Shown here: positions 27,351-35,578 of the stretch, in pieces
Layout of the letters: each line of letters opens with the position of its first letter
Numbering within the stretch: the stretch's first letter is position 1
Assembly (NCBI RefSeq): GCF_025860405.1
Contig: NZ_CP063787.1
Location: 1 to 64,000, forward strand
From: Tolypothrix sp. PCC 7712
GTDB taxonomy: Bacteria > Cyanobacteriota > Cyanobacteriia > Cyanobacteriales > Nostocaceae
Length of the DNA: 64,000 bases
Direction of reading: 5' to 3'
Translations under genes and position numbers: made by a program
The notes under the pieces: model-generated
Database searches by the model: none
The model's input: only the letters and a program-made list of their open reading frames with translations
Told to the model about the DNA's origin: nothing

Positions 27351-28718
27351 ATGAATCTTGATGAAATTGAAATAAATGCTATTTTTAATAAAATTATTGA
27401 TAATGAGCATACTGCTGCGGATCTATTGGTATTACGACAGGCTCTTAGTGCAGGCGATAAGCCGACTTTAAAACAGTTGGGAAAATACATCACCAATATT
27501 GAAGAAGGGAAGGATATACATATAGGCGATCGCATTTACCAAGGTACGGATGCCGAAACGCTCAAAGCAATTCTGCAAGACATGTTGCAGGATATCCATG
27601 AGAGACAGAAAACACCTGCAAGATCATCCGCCGAAGAAGAACTTTATAAGCGTTTAAAACTTCTTAACGAAAGTAGTAAGTTAGACCCAAGATATATCAC
27701 TTGTGCAGAGTATCAACTATTTATTGACGAAAGACAGAAATTGGATATAAATCAACAGCCCGATCATTGGAAAGATTATAAATTTATACCAGAAAATGAG
27801 AAAGAACCAATTATAGGAATAAGATATAATGATGCAAAAGAGTTTTGTCAATGGTTGACTAAGTGGGATTCTCAATATTTTAAAGGTAGATATCGATTAC
27901 CTTCACTATTTGAAGTTAAACAATATCCAGCTCGTGAAACAGATATAGGATGCTGGTGTGATACGGAAGAAAGTAAACATGAAGTTTGGGGAATTGATAA
28001 GTCAGAAATTGAAAATTTACGAGACAAAATATTTAAGATACTAAATTCTTACTTTATTTTAGATATAAAAAATAATCTAGAATTGCGCTCTATTGCTCTC
28101 GAACTTTTGGGAATTGGTTTTCATGCTGCTGACGAGCTGGCTCGTGAAATTAATCTAGCTGGTATTCGTAATATTGCTCTTAATCATAAGCCTACTTTCG
28201 AGGATATTATCTCTAACATAATCTCCGACATAATCTCTGGTATAGATTTAGAAACGATAACTAAAGCTCAAGATATTAGTCTAAGCTCAGTTTATGATAT
28301 TGCTAGTGGCTGTAACATCGACCTCAAAAAGGACTTCAAAAATATTACCGACTTTAATTTAGAGCTTATCCTAAAATATGCTTGTGAGCTTGATAAAGTT
28401 TTTAAAGCTGAAAAAGACATAGATTTTAACCGCAAAATTAGATCTATACCTAATGCTAATCCCTGTCGTCATTACTTATTATTAGTTTATGCTATTTGGA
28501 AACTCTTGTCAGTAATTTATGAAAAGGCAGTTAAACAAGTAGATATTTTTAAATTTCCAAAAAGACGAGAGTCGGAAAAAAGATTAAGTCGTGAGTATGG
28601 TATTAGACGAGATAAAACTTTTAAATTATATGTAGCGTTTGTTTTAATAGAAGAACGACGTAAAAACAATTTTACTGCTTGGGAAGGTATTAGGATATTT
28701 AGTCAAAAAAAAGATTGA
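27351..28718 (+). CDS. Effector-associated module with FGE-sulfatase-like domain
   Basis: 455 residues. The N-terminal helical module (NKIIDNEHTAADLLVLRQAL) is followed by the strand motif GKYITNIEEGKDIHIGD (44-60), nearly identical to the tail of the caspase encoded just upstream. Residues about 113-205 resemble a short formylglycine-generating-enzyme-like (C-type-lectin-fold) domain: YITCAEYQLFIDE, IIGIRYNDAKEFCQWL, GRYRLPSLFEVKQYPA. The rest is helical and unrecognised (SIALELLGIGFHAADELAREI). Such FGE-like domains often act as ligand-binding modules in NLR-type proteins. Probably the receptor or adaptor partner of the caspase. Confidence 0.75.
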   Translation: MNLDEIEINAIFNKIIDNEHTAADLLVLRQALSAGDKPTLKQLGKYITNIEEGKDIHIGDRIYQGTDAETLKAILQDMLQDIHERQKTPARSSAEEELYKRLKLLNESSKLDPRYITCAEYQLFIDERQKLDINQQPDHWKDYKFIPENEKEPIIGIRYNDAKEFCQWLTKWDSQYFKGRYRLPSLFEVKQYPARETDIGCWCDTEESKHEVWGIDKSEIENLRDKIFKILNSYFILDIKNNLELRSIALELLGIGFHAADELAREINLAGIRNIALNHKPTFEDIISNIISDIISGIDLETITKAQDISLSSVYDIASGCNIDLKKDFKNITDFNLELILKYACELDKVFKAEKDIDFNRKIRSIPNANPCRHYLLLVYAIWKLLSVIYEKAVKQVDIFKFPKRRESEKRLSREYGIRRDKTFKLYVAFVLIEERRKNNFTAWEGIRIFSQKKD

Positions 28719-28739
28719 ATCAATATGATTCAATTAAAT

Positions 28740-29948
28740 TTAATTAGAAAGCTTCTTAACTTTTAAAATTAAGTAACATAGTAACCAAATACCACCAAGG
28801 ATATAAATAAAGCTTGTTATTATACTAATAACATTAGCTTTACTATAAAAAATTAAAATTGCTAACATTAAACCTCCTAATAATAGTATTAAAGCATAAA
28901 TAAATAAAATAGTTATTCTCTGTGAAAATCCAGAGCGTAGCTGACGGTTTACCAAATAACGTTTGTCCTGTGTAAAAGGAAATTGTTTTTGACGCAGACG
29001 TTGCAAAGTTACCCTTCGTATTTCTGTTATCATTTTTACTGGTATATCGAAAAAAGGACAACTCAGAATTATATAAGGTAATATAATAGCCGCAAAAGTT
29101 ATAGTTTTGATTAGCTCAATCATTCCTGTACTAGCTAGAGTAAAACCAATAAAGTAAACTCCTGAACTTCCGATAAGAATACACTTTTTAGCTTCAAAGT
29201 TATAATACGAAATAACAAGCATTGAACCTGACAAAGCTGCTGAAATTAAACTAGTTAAAATTTTTGGTTCAGCAGAATTTATTATATTAAATGGATCGCC
29301 TATAGTAATAACTAAACTAACCATTAGTAAAACAATAGAAGTGATACTAGCAGTACCATAACCTAAACCATCTTGTTTATCAATTCTTTTGAAAATATTG
29401 ACTATAAAAACTAGCCAAAAAGCAGTTATAATAGCTCCTATAAAATTGGGTAAGCCAGAAAAAAACAAAATGTTTTTCATCGGTACTTTGGCTTGAATAG
29501 TCCATGCAGTTATAAAAATAATTTGTATTATTATTCGCAACCAAATATTTTGCAGAAACTTTCGTCTTTCATAAAAATGAGAATTTTTAAATAGATTATT
29601 TAAAAACTTTAAAGGAGGGAAATCCAATACATCTTCAACTAAACCAATGCAAAAAAAGACTAATCCGCCAAAAATTATCATTTTCAACTTAAAAAGTGTA
29701 TCTGAATTTAATAAATTATTCAAAGACCCAAATTTCAAAATACTTAAAATAATTATTAGAGTAATCAAGTAACTAGATACTATAAACACACTTCCAAAAC
29801 GAATTAGATTTTCTTGATTAAAACTAAATTGCTCGACTATGTTTATTTTTTTAATAAAAGAATATCTCTTTTGAAATCCTTGCCAAATTCCGACAAAAAT
29901 TACAATAGATAGAACATAGGTAATTAAGGATAAAAACTCATTAGGCAT
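28740..29948 (-). CDS. Degenerate MraY/WecA-like membrane glycosyltransferase
   Basis: 402 residues with about ten hydrophobic segments. The layout matches the polyprenyl-phosphate sugar-1-phosphate transferase family (GT4): GLVEDVLDFPPLKF where active enzymes carry GLxDD, then FIVNIFKRIDKQDGLGYG where they carry NxxNxxDGxDGL, then a C-terminal PFFDIPVKMITEIRR loop. One of the two aspartates in the first motif is Glu, and the NxxN motif is altered, so catalysis may be lost. Last gene of the minus-strand MoxR-vWA-GUN4 operon; very A+T-rich. Confidence 0.65.
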   Translation of the reverse strand: MPNEFLSLITYVLSIVIFVGIWQGFQKRYSFIKKINIVEQFSFNQENLIRFGSVFIVSSYLITLIIILSILKFGSLNNLLNSDTLFKLKMIIFGGLVFFCIGLVEDVLDFPPLKFLNNLFKNSHFYERRKFLQNIWLRIIIQIIFITAWTIQAKVPMKNILFFSGLPNFIGAIITAFWLVFIVNIFKRIDKQDGLGYGTASITSIVLLMVSLVITIGDPFNIINSAEPKILTSLISAALSGSMLVISYYNFEAKKCILIGSSGVYFIGFTLASTGMIELIKTITFAAIILPYIILSCPFFDIPVKMITEIRRVTLQRLRQKQFPFTQDKRYLVNRQLRSGFSQRITILFIYALILLLGGLMLAILIFYSKANVISIITSFIYILGGIWLLCYLILKVKKLSN

Positions 29949-29988
29949 AATAAAAATAAAAAAATATTATCAGTCAATTCATAATACA

Positions 29989-31143
29989 TTAATTAAACCG
30001 AGAAAAAAAAGCTTCTACTTCAGCCCATTCATTACGCCAAAATCGCCAAAAACCCCAAATCCACCAACTATCCCATCTTAATAATGACCACCAGATCAAA
30101 GCAGGAAAATAACCTACTAGAAATTTTTCTAGAGGTTGTTTTGGAGTATTCACCGGATCAAGATTTTCCCAAGAAATCCAGTTTGATTGAACTCGCCATC
30201 CAACATTATTTCCAAAACAACACCAAGTTATATAATCGGTCTCTTGTGTCTCTTTAATACTTTTCCAAATAAGTTTCTGTTTACTAAAACCAAAACGATC
30301 TTCACTGTATTTAACCCAGAGTCGATCAATAATTTGAAGCTCATCATTAGGAATTTCTTTGATTGCTTTTAAATTTAACCAGCCTTTACCTTCTCTTTTA
30401 GCTGTCTTGAGTAAAATATTCAAAGTTTCCTCATCAGCTTCTTTCCACTTTCTTTTACTCAATAGTTTTTCTAGATTTTGTAAATTTTCGTAAATAATTC
30501 TCTTTTGAAAAATAAGAATATCTGGTTCATCTACGTTTCCATTAACGAGGTTATATAAGGGACGGGAGTATTTTAAAAACAGTTCAAATTGTTCTTGGGA
30601 ACTATTTACTATAGCTTCTATAATTGACTTAAATTTATCTAAATCTTGCTTATTTTTTGTTTCGTCGGGGTAGGCATTCCAAAGCGATTTTCTTATTGTA
30701 TCGCTGGCATTCTCCGGTCTAATATAAGCTAAAGCTAACCAATATTCAAATTCAGCAAGCTTACGAAGTTTAGGATTCCTATTAGAAAATTGTTGTCTGG
30801 CATATTTTAGTAAAAAAAATGATAACTCTTGTATTTGCTTAGTTCCTAAATTCTCATTTGTAACCAGACGATTTAATAATTCTTTTTTAATTTCTAGTGG
30901 CATTCGATACAGTTCAATTTTTTCATCTTCTAGTTCACATAATTCTGATAAGAGTAAATCACTTACTGCTATCCACGGAATTTCTAAACTAAACTGAACT
31001 CGCAAAGAGTAAAGTAAATGGGGAGTAATTGCCAAAGGTAAAGCTGCATAACACGCTAAATTAAGGTAACTAGGATATTTGTTAAACTTGTCAATAAAAT
31101 TATTAACTTTATCTTTTTCTGTTTGTTTTTCACTTTGAGACAT
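29989..31143 (-). CDS. GUN4-domain protein, third partner of MoxR-vWA operon
   Basis: 384 residues. The N-terminal half is helical and unfamiliar (LACYAALPLAITPHLLYSLRVQF, SDLLLSELCELEDEKIELYRMPLEI). Residues about 225-340 are a GUN4-type domain: LEKLLSKRKWKEADEETLNILL, GKGWLNLKAIKEIPNDELQIIDRLWVKYS, DRFGFSKQKLIWKS and GNNVGWRVQSNWISW. GUN4 proteins bind porphyrins and stimulate Mg-chelatase. The C terminus is extremely Trp-rich (ALIWWSLLRWDSWWIWGFWR). Its place after MoxR and vWA matches the third slot of ternary MoxR-vWA systems, possibly the effector or sensor. Confidence 0.78.
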   Translation of the reverse strand: MSQSEKQTEKDKVNNFIDKFNKYPSYLNLACYAALPLAITPHLLYSLRVQFSLEIPWIAVSDLLLSELCELEDEKIELYRMPLEIKKELLNRLVTNENLGTKQIQELSFFLLKYARQQFSNRNPKLRKLAEFEYWLALAYIRPENASDTIRKSLWNAYPDETKNKQDLDKFKSIIEAIVNSSQEQFELFLKYSRPLYNLVNGNVDEPDILIFQKRIIYENLQNLEKLLSKRKWKEADEETLNILLKTAKREGKGWLNLKAIKEIPNDELQIIDRLWVKYSEDRFGFSKQKLIWKSIKETQETDYITWCCFGNNVGWRVQSNWISWENLDPVNTPKQPLEKFLVGYFPALIWWSLLRWDSWWIWGFWRFWRNEWAEVEAFFSRFN

Positions 31144-31170
31144 TGGTTCTATGATTCTTTTTTTATTTAA

Positions 31171-33297
31171 TTAATAAAATGTTTTGCCTTGCAGCACTTT
31201 CATGCTTTTTTCTAACTCTTGATGATTAAATTCAAACATAGGAATAAGTTGAGAAACAAATTCTGCTGATGTCCCTTTCCAACGTTCTTTGGGTATTGGA
31301 TTAATCCAGACTATATAATTAAGTTTAGATTTTAGTTGTTCAATAAAATCTTTTGTTAATTTCTCTCGTCTCTCAACATCAGTGGGTTTTTTTTCTTTTT
31401 TTCTTGCTGCTCCCGAATCACTAAAAATTAAAACAGACGTATAGTGAGGATGGATATTATTAATAATTTCATTTAGCAAAATTTTGTCATTTTTATTCGT
31501 ATGATTTAGGTATAGCTCAGACTTATTAGGATAGTTATGAAAATAGTAAACTTTCACTTTATTTTTACTAAATCCACTGCTATGTAATGCTATTTCTACT
31601 AAATGATTTGAGGCAATATGAAAAGGAATCATTGACCCTTCTCGATCAATTAATAATATCAGTTCCGCTCGATTGACACGACTTGCTTTTAATACTAAGT
31701 TAGATAATATCCCTTTAACTGCTATTTCATTTACCGTTGCTTTTACATCTAGCTCATCTGCTACTCCTTCTCGAACTCTTCTACACAAACGACGTAAACT
31801 TTGTTGCATTTGTCGTTGAGTTATAGGTAATAATTTATCTATAGAAATATCACCTGTTACCTTGATCTCTTGATTTTTTTTATCTATGTTGCCTGTCAGT
31901 GTAGGTACATCAGGAAAAAGTGGCGGTTCCTGATGAGTATCATGAACTAATGTTTCAGGAATAATAGGCTTAACAAATCGAGACATAATTAGCTTAATTA
32001 TTAAACTCACAACAATTAGAAAGAATAAGCTTATTCGTTCTATTTCAGGATTTCTTCTGTTGATATCTTTTATAGTTATAATTCCTCCCGTTACTTGGTT
32101 ATTATTCGGAGGTAGTGAATCAATGTTAAGAATTTCCTTTTGTTTCTTTGTAAAACGAAATTTTTTTACCATTTCTAATGGTATTCCTGATGGTGATAGT
32201 ACGCTATCAGGTTGATAATTGTCTTTTCTAACTCTATTGAGAAAATCACCTAGCTTCTCTACGTTATATAAATTCACTTGAAGTCTTTGTAATTCTTCTT
32301 CTGTGTATCCTAATTTTAAAACTTGGCTTCCTTCTAAGGTTAGATTTTCTGCTTGTGGAGGTTTTAACCCTCGCTCCCTCGCAAGTGTTGGAATTGTGCC
32401 AACTTTTTCAATTTGCTCGTCGGTTATATTCAATCTTTTAATTTGCCCTGGATCTAATCCTTGTTGTCGAACTTTTTCTGGAGTTGTGTTAATTTTTTGC
32501 AATATTCCTCTATCTTGAGAAATACGAATTTCATAAGATTTTTTATCTGATACAGGTTCTAGATTTAAATTATATTGTTGAAGTTGTGTTTGTGATAGTT
32601 CTAGTTTCTTGATTAACTTTAAGGTTTGAGCTATCTGGTTTATTCTCTCTTGTGTACAACCAATTTTTTCTGCCTGCTCCTTTGTCAATCCTAATTGAGA
32701 GAAAAATTCTGTACTCAATATTGTATGAGTAGAGGTAGTAGTAGGTGCAGGTGTAGATTTATTAGGAGATTTAGTTGTAGGAATAATAACTCCAGGTGTT
32801 GGCTGTTCGGGAATAGTAGTACCTAATTGTTCAATTTTTTGGAATGTTATATTGAGTTGTGAAGGCGGTTCTTGAATGGGAATACTTAGAATAATATTTG
32901 GAATTTCTATGCCTCGTATAATCGCAAAGATACTTCCTAATATGCTAAGTATAATAACTGTTAACAAACCATAGCTACTCAGATGAAAAAGTAAATTTAT
33001 CTTAGAATCATTCCATATTTTATAGCTAGCTTGAGAATTGTTAGTATGTTCACTATCAGATAAAACTTCTTCAAAAATAGGGTTGAAAATTTTTTGTTCT
33101 TCCTCTGATTTCACCCAAAGCGTACAACATAATTTAGCTAAAGCTTCATGATCTTGTCCGTCAAATCCTCCTCCAAATCCTACTTCTAAAGCTTGTAAAA
33201 CTAACCCATAATCATCAATTGTTAGTAGTAAACCTTGTTGACGTAATTTATTAAATAGTTTCAATGTCTTATTTTTCAATATATCTTCACTATTCAT
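31171..33297 (-). CDS. vWA-domain membrane protein (CoxE-like)
   Basis: 708 residues. An N-terminal helical domain (LFNKLRQQGLLLTIDDYGLVLQAL, FDGQDHEALAKLCCTLW) precedes two transmembrane segments (about 105-125 and 430-450). Between them is a Pro/Thr-rich stretch and a run of short helical repeats (EQAEKIGCTQERINQIAQ, DEQIEKVGTIPTLARERGL). The C-terminal vWA domain has the metal site AELILLIDREGSMIPFH, where the usual DxSxS is DxExS. MoxR AAA+ proteins and vWA proteins work as pairs in metal insertion or complex assembly. The start overlaps the MoxR stop by 4 nt, showing translational coupling. Confidence 0.8.
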   Translation of the reverse strand: MNSEDILKNKTLKLFNKLRQQGLLLTIDDYGLVLQALEVGFGGGFDGQDHEALAKLCCTLWVKSEEEQKIFNPIFEEVLSDSEHTNNSQASYKIWNDSKINLLFHLSSYGLLTVIILSILGSIFAIIRGIEIPNIILSIPIQEPPSQLNITFQKIEQLGTTIPEQPTPGVIIPTTKSPNKSTPAPTTTSTHTILSTEFFSQLGLTKEQAEKIGCTQERINQIAQTLKLIKKLELSQTQLQQYNLNLEPVSDKKSYEIRISQDRGILQKINTTPEKVRQQGLDPGQIKRLNITDEQIEKVGTIPTLARERGLKPPQAENLTLEGSQVLKLGYTEEELQRLQVNLYNVEKLGDFLNRVRKDNYQPDSVLSPSGIPLEMVKKFRFTKKQKEILNIDSLPPNNNQVTGGIITIKDINRRNPEIERISLFFLIVVSLIIKLIMSRFVKPIIPETLVHDTHQEPPLFPDVPTLTGNIDKKNQEIKVTGDISIDKLLPITQRQMQQSLRRLCRRVREGVADELDVKATVNEIAVKGILSNLVLKASRVNRAELILLIDREGSMIPFHIASNHLVEIALHSSGFSKNKVKVYYFHNYPNKSELYLNHTNKNDKILLNEIINNIHPHYTSVLIFSDSGAARKKEKKPTDVERREKLTKDFIEQLKSKLNYIVWINPIPKERWKGTSAEFVSQLIPMFEFNHQELEKSMKVLQGKTFY

Positions 33298-34343
33298 GTA
33301 GCTTTCCCTACCTCTAATAATTTATTAAATTTATTATCTCCATCCCAATGTTTAAATAATACAGAAGGATATGGTAACTTTTCTTTTTCTATTGTGCTTA
33401 ATATATATTTGTAATTTTCTTCTTTTTTATGCCATTCTAAAATTACATCAAACCAATCAATTAATTCACTAGTACTAACCTTTTTTGATATATTTTCATT
33501 TTTCATGAATTGTCTGATTTCTAAAAAACGTTTTATACTTGCATTAACTAATTCGTTTATTTTCGGATTTTCTTTTGGTGATATATTAAATCGTTGCTTA
33601 AAAATTCCTTGTATTGAATTTTCTTGTGGTGATATATTAAATCGTTTTTTTAAGATTTCTTGCAGTCGAGTTTCATCAGGAAACTCAATATAATGAAAGA
33701 GACAACGACGAAGAAATGCTTCAGGTAAAGGTTTCTCATCATTGCTTGTTATAAAAATAATTGGTGAAGTTTTTTCAGAAGATAGTTCTGGAATTCTCTT
33801 GCCAATTTCTTCAATCTCAAAATATTTTTCTTCGAGTACATTAAGAAGATCATTCGGAAAATCAATGTCAGCTTTATCTATCTCATCAATTAAAACAACA
33901 GTTCGTTCCTCATTATTAAATGCTTCTCCTAATGCCTTTAATTTTACATAGGATTCATAGGGATTCTCAAGACGTTTTATAGCTTCTTTGCTTGTTTTTT
34001 CATGAGAACTACCTGCTAATTGAGTATCCAGGAGTTGTTTAATAGAATTATATGTATATAATCCATCCTTAGCTCGACTGTTAGAATTAATACACCAAGT
34101 TTTAAAATTTGAGTGTGAACCTAGTTCATAAGCAACCGCACGAGCTAGTTGGGTTTTACCACACCCAGGTTCTCCTTTCAGCAGCAGTGGTCTTTTGAGA
34201 TAGATAGCTAAGTTGACAGCTTCAACTAAGGGTTGATCGGGTAGATATGGATAGATGCGTTGACCATTTCCATCTACATCTTCTTCTGTTGGTTGTTTTT
34301 TACCTGTGTATACAGTTTTAGGGTCTGTTTTACTAGCCGACAT
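33294..34343 (-). CDS. MoxR-family AAA+ ATPase
   Basis: 349 residues. Walker A is LLLKGEPGCGKTQLARAVA, Walker B is TVVLIDEIDKADIDF, and the sensor region is IIFITSNDEKPLPEAFLRRC, the MoxR pattern. A 17-residue in-frame duplication lies in the lid region (RFNISPQEN and RFNISPKEN). First gene of a minus-strand operon MoxR, vWA, GUN4, GT4-like. MoxR ATPases are chaperone-like remodelers usually paired with vWA proteins and related to the ChlI subunit of Mg-chelatase. Confidence 0.88.
   Translation of the reverse strand: MSASKTDPKTVYTGKKQPTEEDVDGNGQRIYPYLPDQPLVEAVNLAIYLKRPLLLKGEPGCGKTQLARAVAYELGSHSNFKTWCINSNSRAKDGLYTYNSIKQLLDTQLAGSSHEKTSKEAIKRLENPYESYVKLKALGEAFNNEERTVVLIDEIDKADIDFPNDLLNVLEEKYFEIEEIGKRIPELSSEKTSPIIFITSNDEKPLPEAFLRRCLFHYIEFPDETRLQEILKKRFNISPQENSIQGIFKQRFNISPKENPKINELVNASIKRFLEIRQFMKNENISKKVSTSELIDWFDVILEWHKKEENYKYILSTIEKEKLPYPSVLFKHWDGDNKFNKLLEVGKAT
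33566..33667 (-). repeat. 51-bp tandem duplication in MoxR gene
   Basis: Two adjacent 51-bp units, each containing ggtgatatattaaatcgtt on the plus strand at 33577 and 33628, encode 17-residue repeats in the MoxR lid. The unit length is a multiple of three, so the frame is kept. Confidence 0.8.
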
Positions 34344-34617
34344 TAAGTGTTTTCCTCATATATTTACAAAATTATAGCTAATAACTTCAGTAGCTCAGAA
34401 ATTAATTAAAAATTAATAACCAGTAGGATGTGATTAGCTGTACCATCAACCAAATTGCTAATAGAGAAGAAACCAAGATGATATGCAAATCGTGCGGCGA
34501 TCGCTACGTGGGCGTAATACCTAGAATTCACTAATCTTAGGTTGGTCGAAATACTACAACAATAAAATAATAAAGCGGCTTTGCTATAATTACAATTCAG
34601 TAAAATATTAGTATTAA

Positions 34618-35535
34618 ATGAAACCTACTGAACACCTCCAGCAAATTCTGCATCGGATTGAAAACGGACAGCAAACCGATGAGGATATATCATTTTTACG
34701 TCAGCTACTTCTAGCTGGCGATCGCCAAATTGTATCGCAACTAGGTAAATACAATGTCAACCTTGGTGAAGGTAGAGACATCCATATAGGCGATCACTTT
34801 TATCAACAATGGGATGAAAAAGCAATCCAAGCTTTAATTAAATTTATCAAAAACCAGTTTGATTCAATCCCTCTTCTTCCTAAAGAATTGCCGCAACAAG
34901 AGTACATACACTTGAAAAATTTGTTGGGTTCAGGAAGATGGAGAGAAGCTAATAATACAACTAAAATTATTATTCTGAAGACAGTTAAGAGAGAACAAGA
35001 AGGCTGGCTAACCGACGACGACATTCAAAATTTTCCCTGTCAAGTTCTTCAAGTTATTGATCGCCTTTGGTTGCAGTACAGCAATCAACGTTTTGGGTTT
35101 AGCGTACAGAAGCAAATCTTCAATGAATGCGAAAAAAATCTACAAGCATTTGGTGATCGTGTTGGCTGGCACATACAGGAAAATTGGATTTCCTCTAGCC
35201 AAATTATTTTCGACCCTAGCCATGCACCAGAAGGTCATCTCCCTTGGGGAATTATGCAGGTTGTGACAATGGACAATGCAGCTTTAAATGCTTTTGTTCA
35301 TGGACTGCGAAACGCCACAAAAATAATCGTACAACAGGATTGGCAAAAACAACTTCTGACTGATTTTATGGCATTTGGCGGGTTTTTGACAGGTGACAAT
35401 GTTGATAAAGAGGAATTTAGGAGAAATTTGGAATACGAACTTTCTCATGATCAGGCATGGTGGGAAGGAGAAAGGCTAGAAGAGTTGAAAGTTCACAAAC
35501 TTTTTTCATTACTGACTGCCTGTCTCAATTTATAA
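34618..35535 (+). CDS. Effector-associated module with GUN4 domain
   Basis: 305 residues. The N-terminal helical module (QILHRIENGQQTDEDISFLRQLL) is followed by the strand motif GKYNVNLGEGRDIHIGD (43-59). Residues about 95-215 form a GUN4 domain close to consensus: LKNLLGSGRWREANNTTKIII, EGWLTDDDIQNFPCQVLQVIDRLWLQYS, QRFGFSVQKQIF, GDRVGWHIQENW. The C-terminal 90 residues are helical (DFMAFGGFLTGDNVDKEEF). GUN4 binds tetrapyrroles, so this may be a porphyrin-sensing receptor using the shared adaptor motif. Its first 180 bp closely resemble those of the next gene, indicating duplication of the module. Confidence 0.85.
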   Translation: MKPTEHLQQILHRIENGQQTDEDISFLRQLLLAGDRQIVSQLGKYNVNLGEGRDIHIGDHFYQQWDEKAIQALIKFIKNQFDSIPLLPKELPQQEYIHLKNLLGSGRWREANNTTKIIILKTVKREQEGWLTDDDIQNFPCQVLQVIDRLWLQYSNQRFGFSVQKQIFNECEKNLQAFGDRVGWHIQENWISSSQIIFDPSHAPEGHLPWGIMQVVTMDNAALNAFVHGLRNATKIIVQQDWQKQLLTDFMAFGGFLTGDNVDKEEFRRNLEYELSHDQAWWEGERLEELKVHKLFSLLTACLNL

Positions 35536-35578
35536 AGTTGTTTTGCCATCATCATAATTCAGCACATAAGAGTATTCA

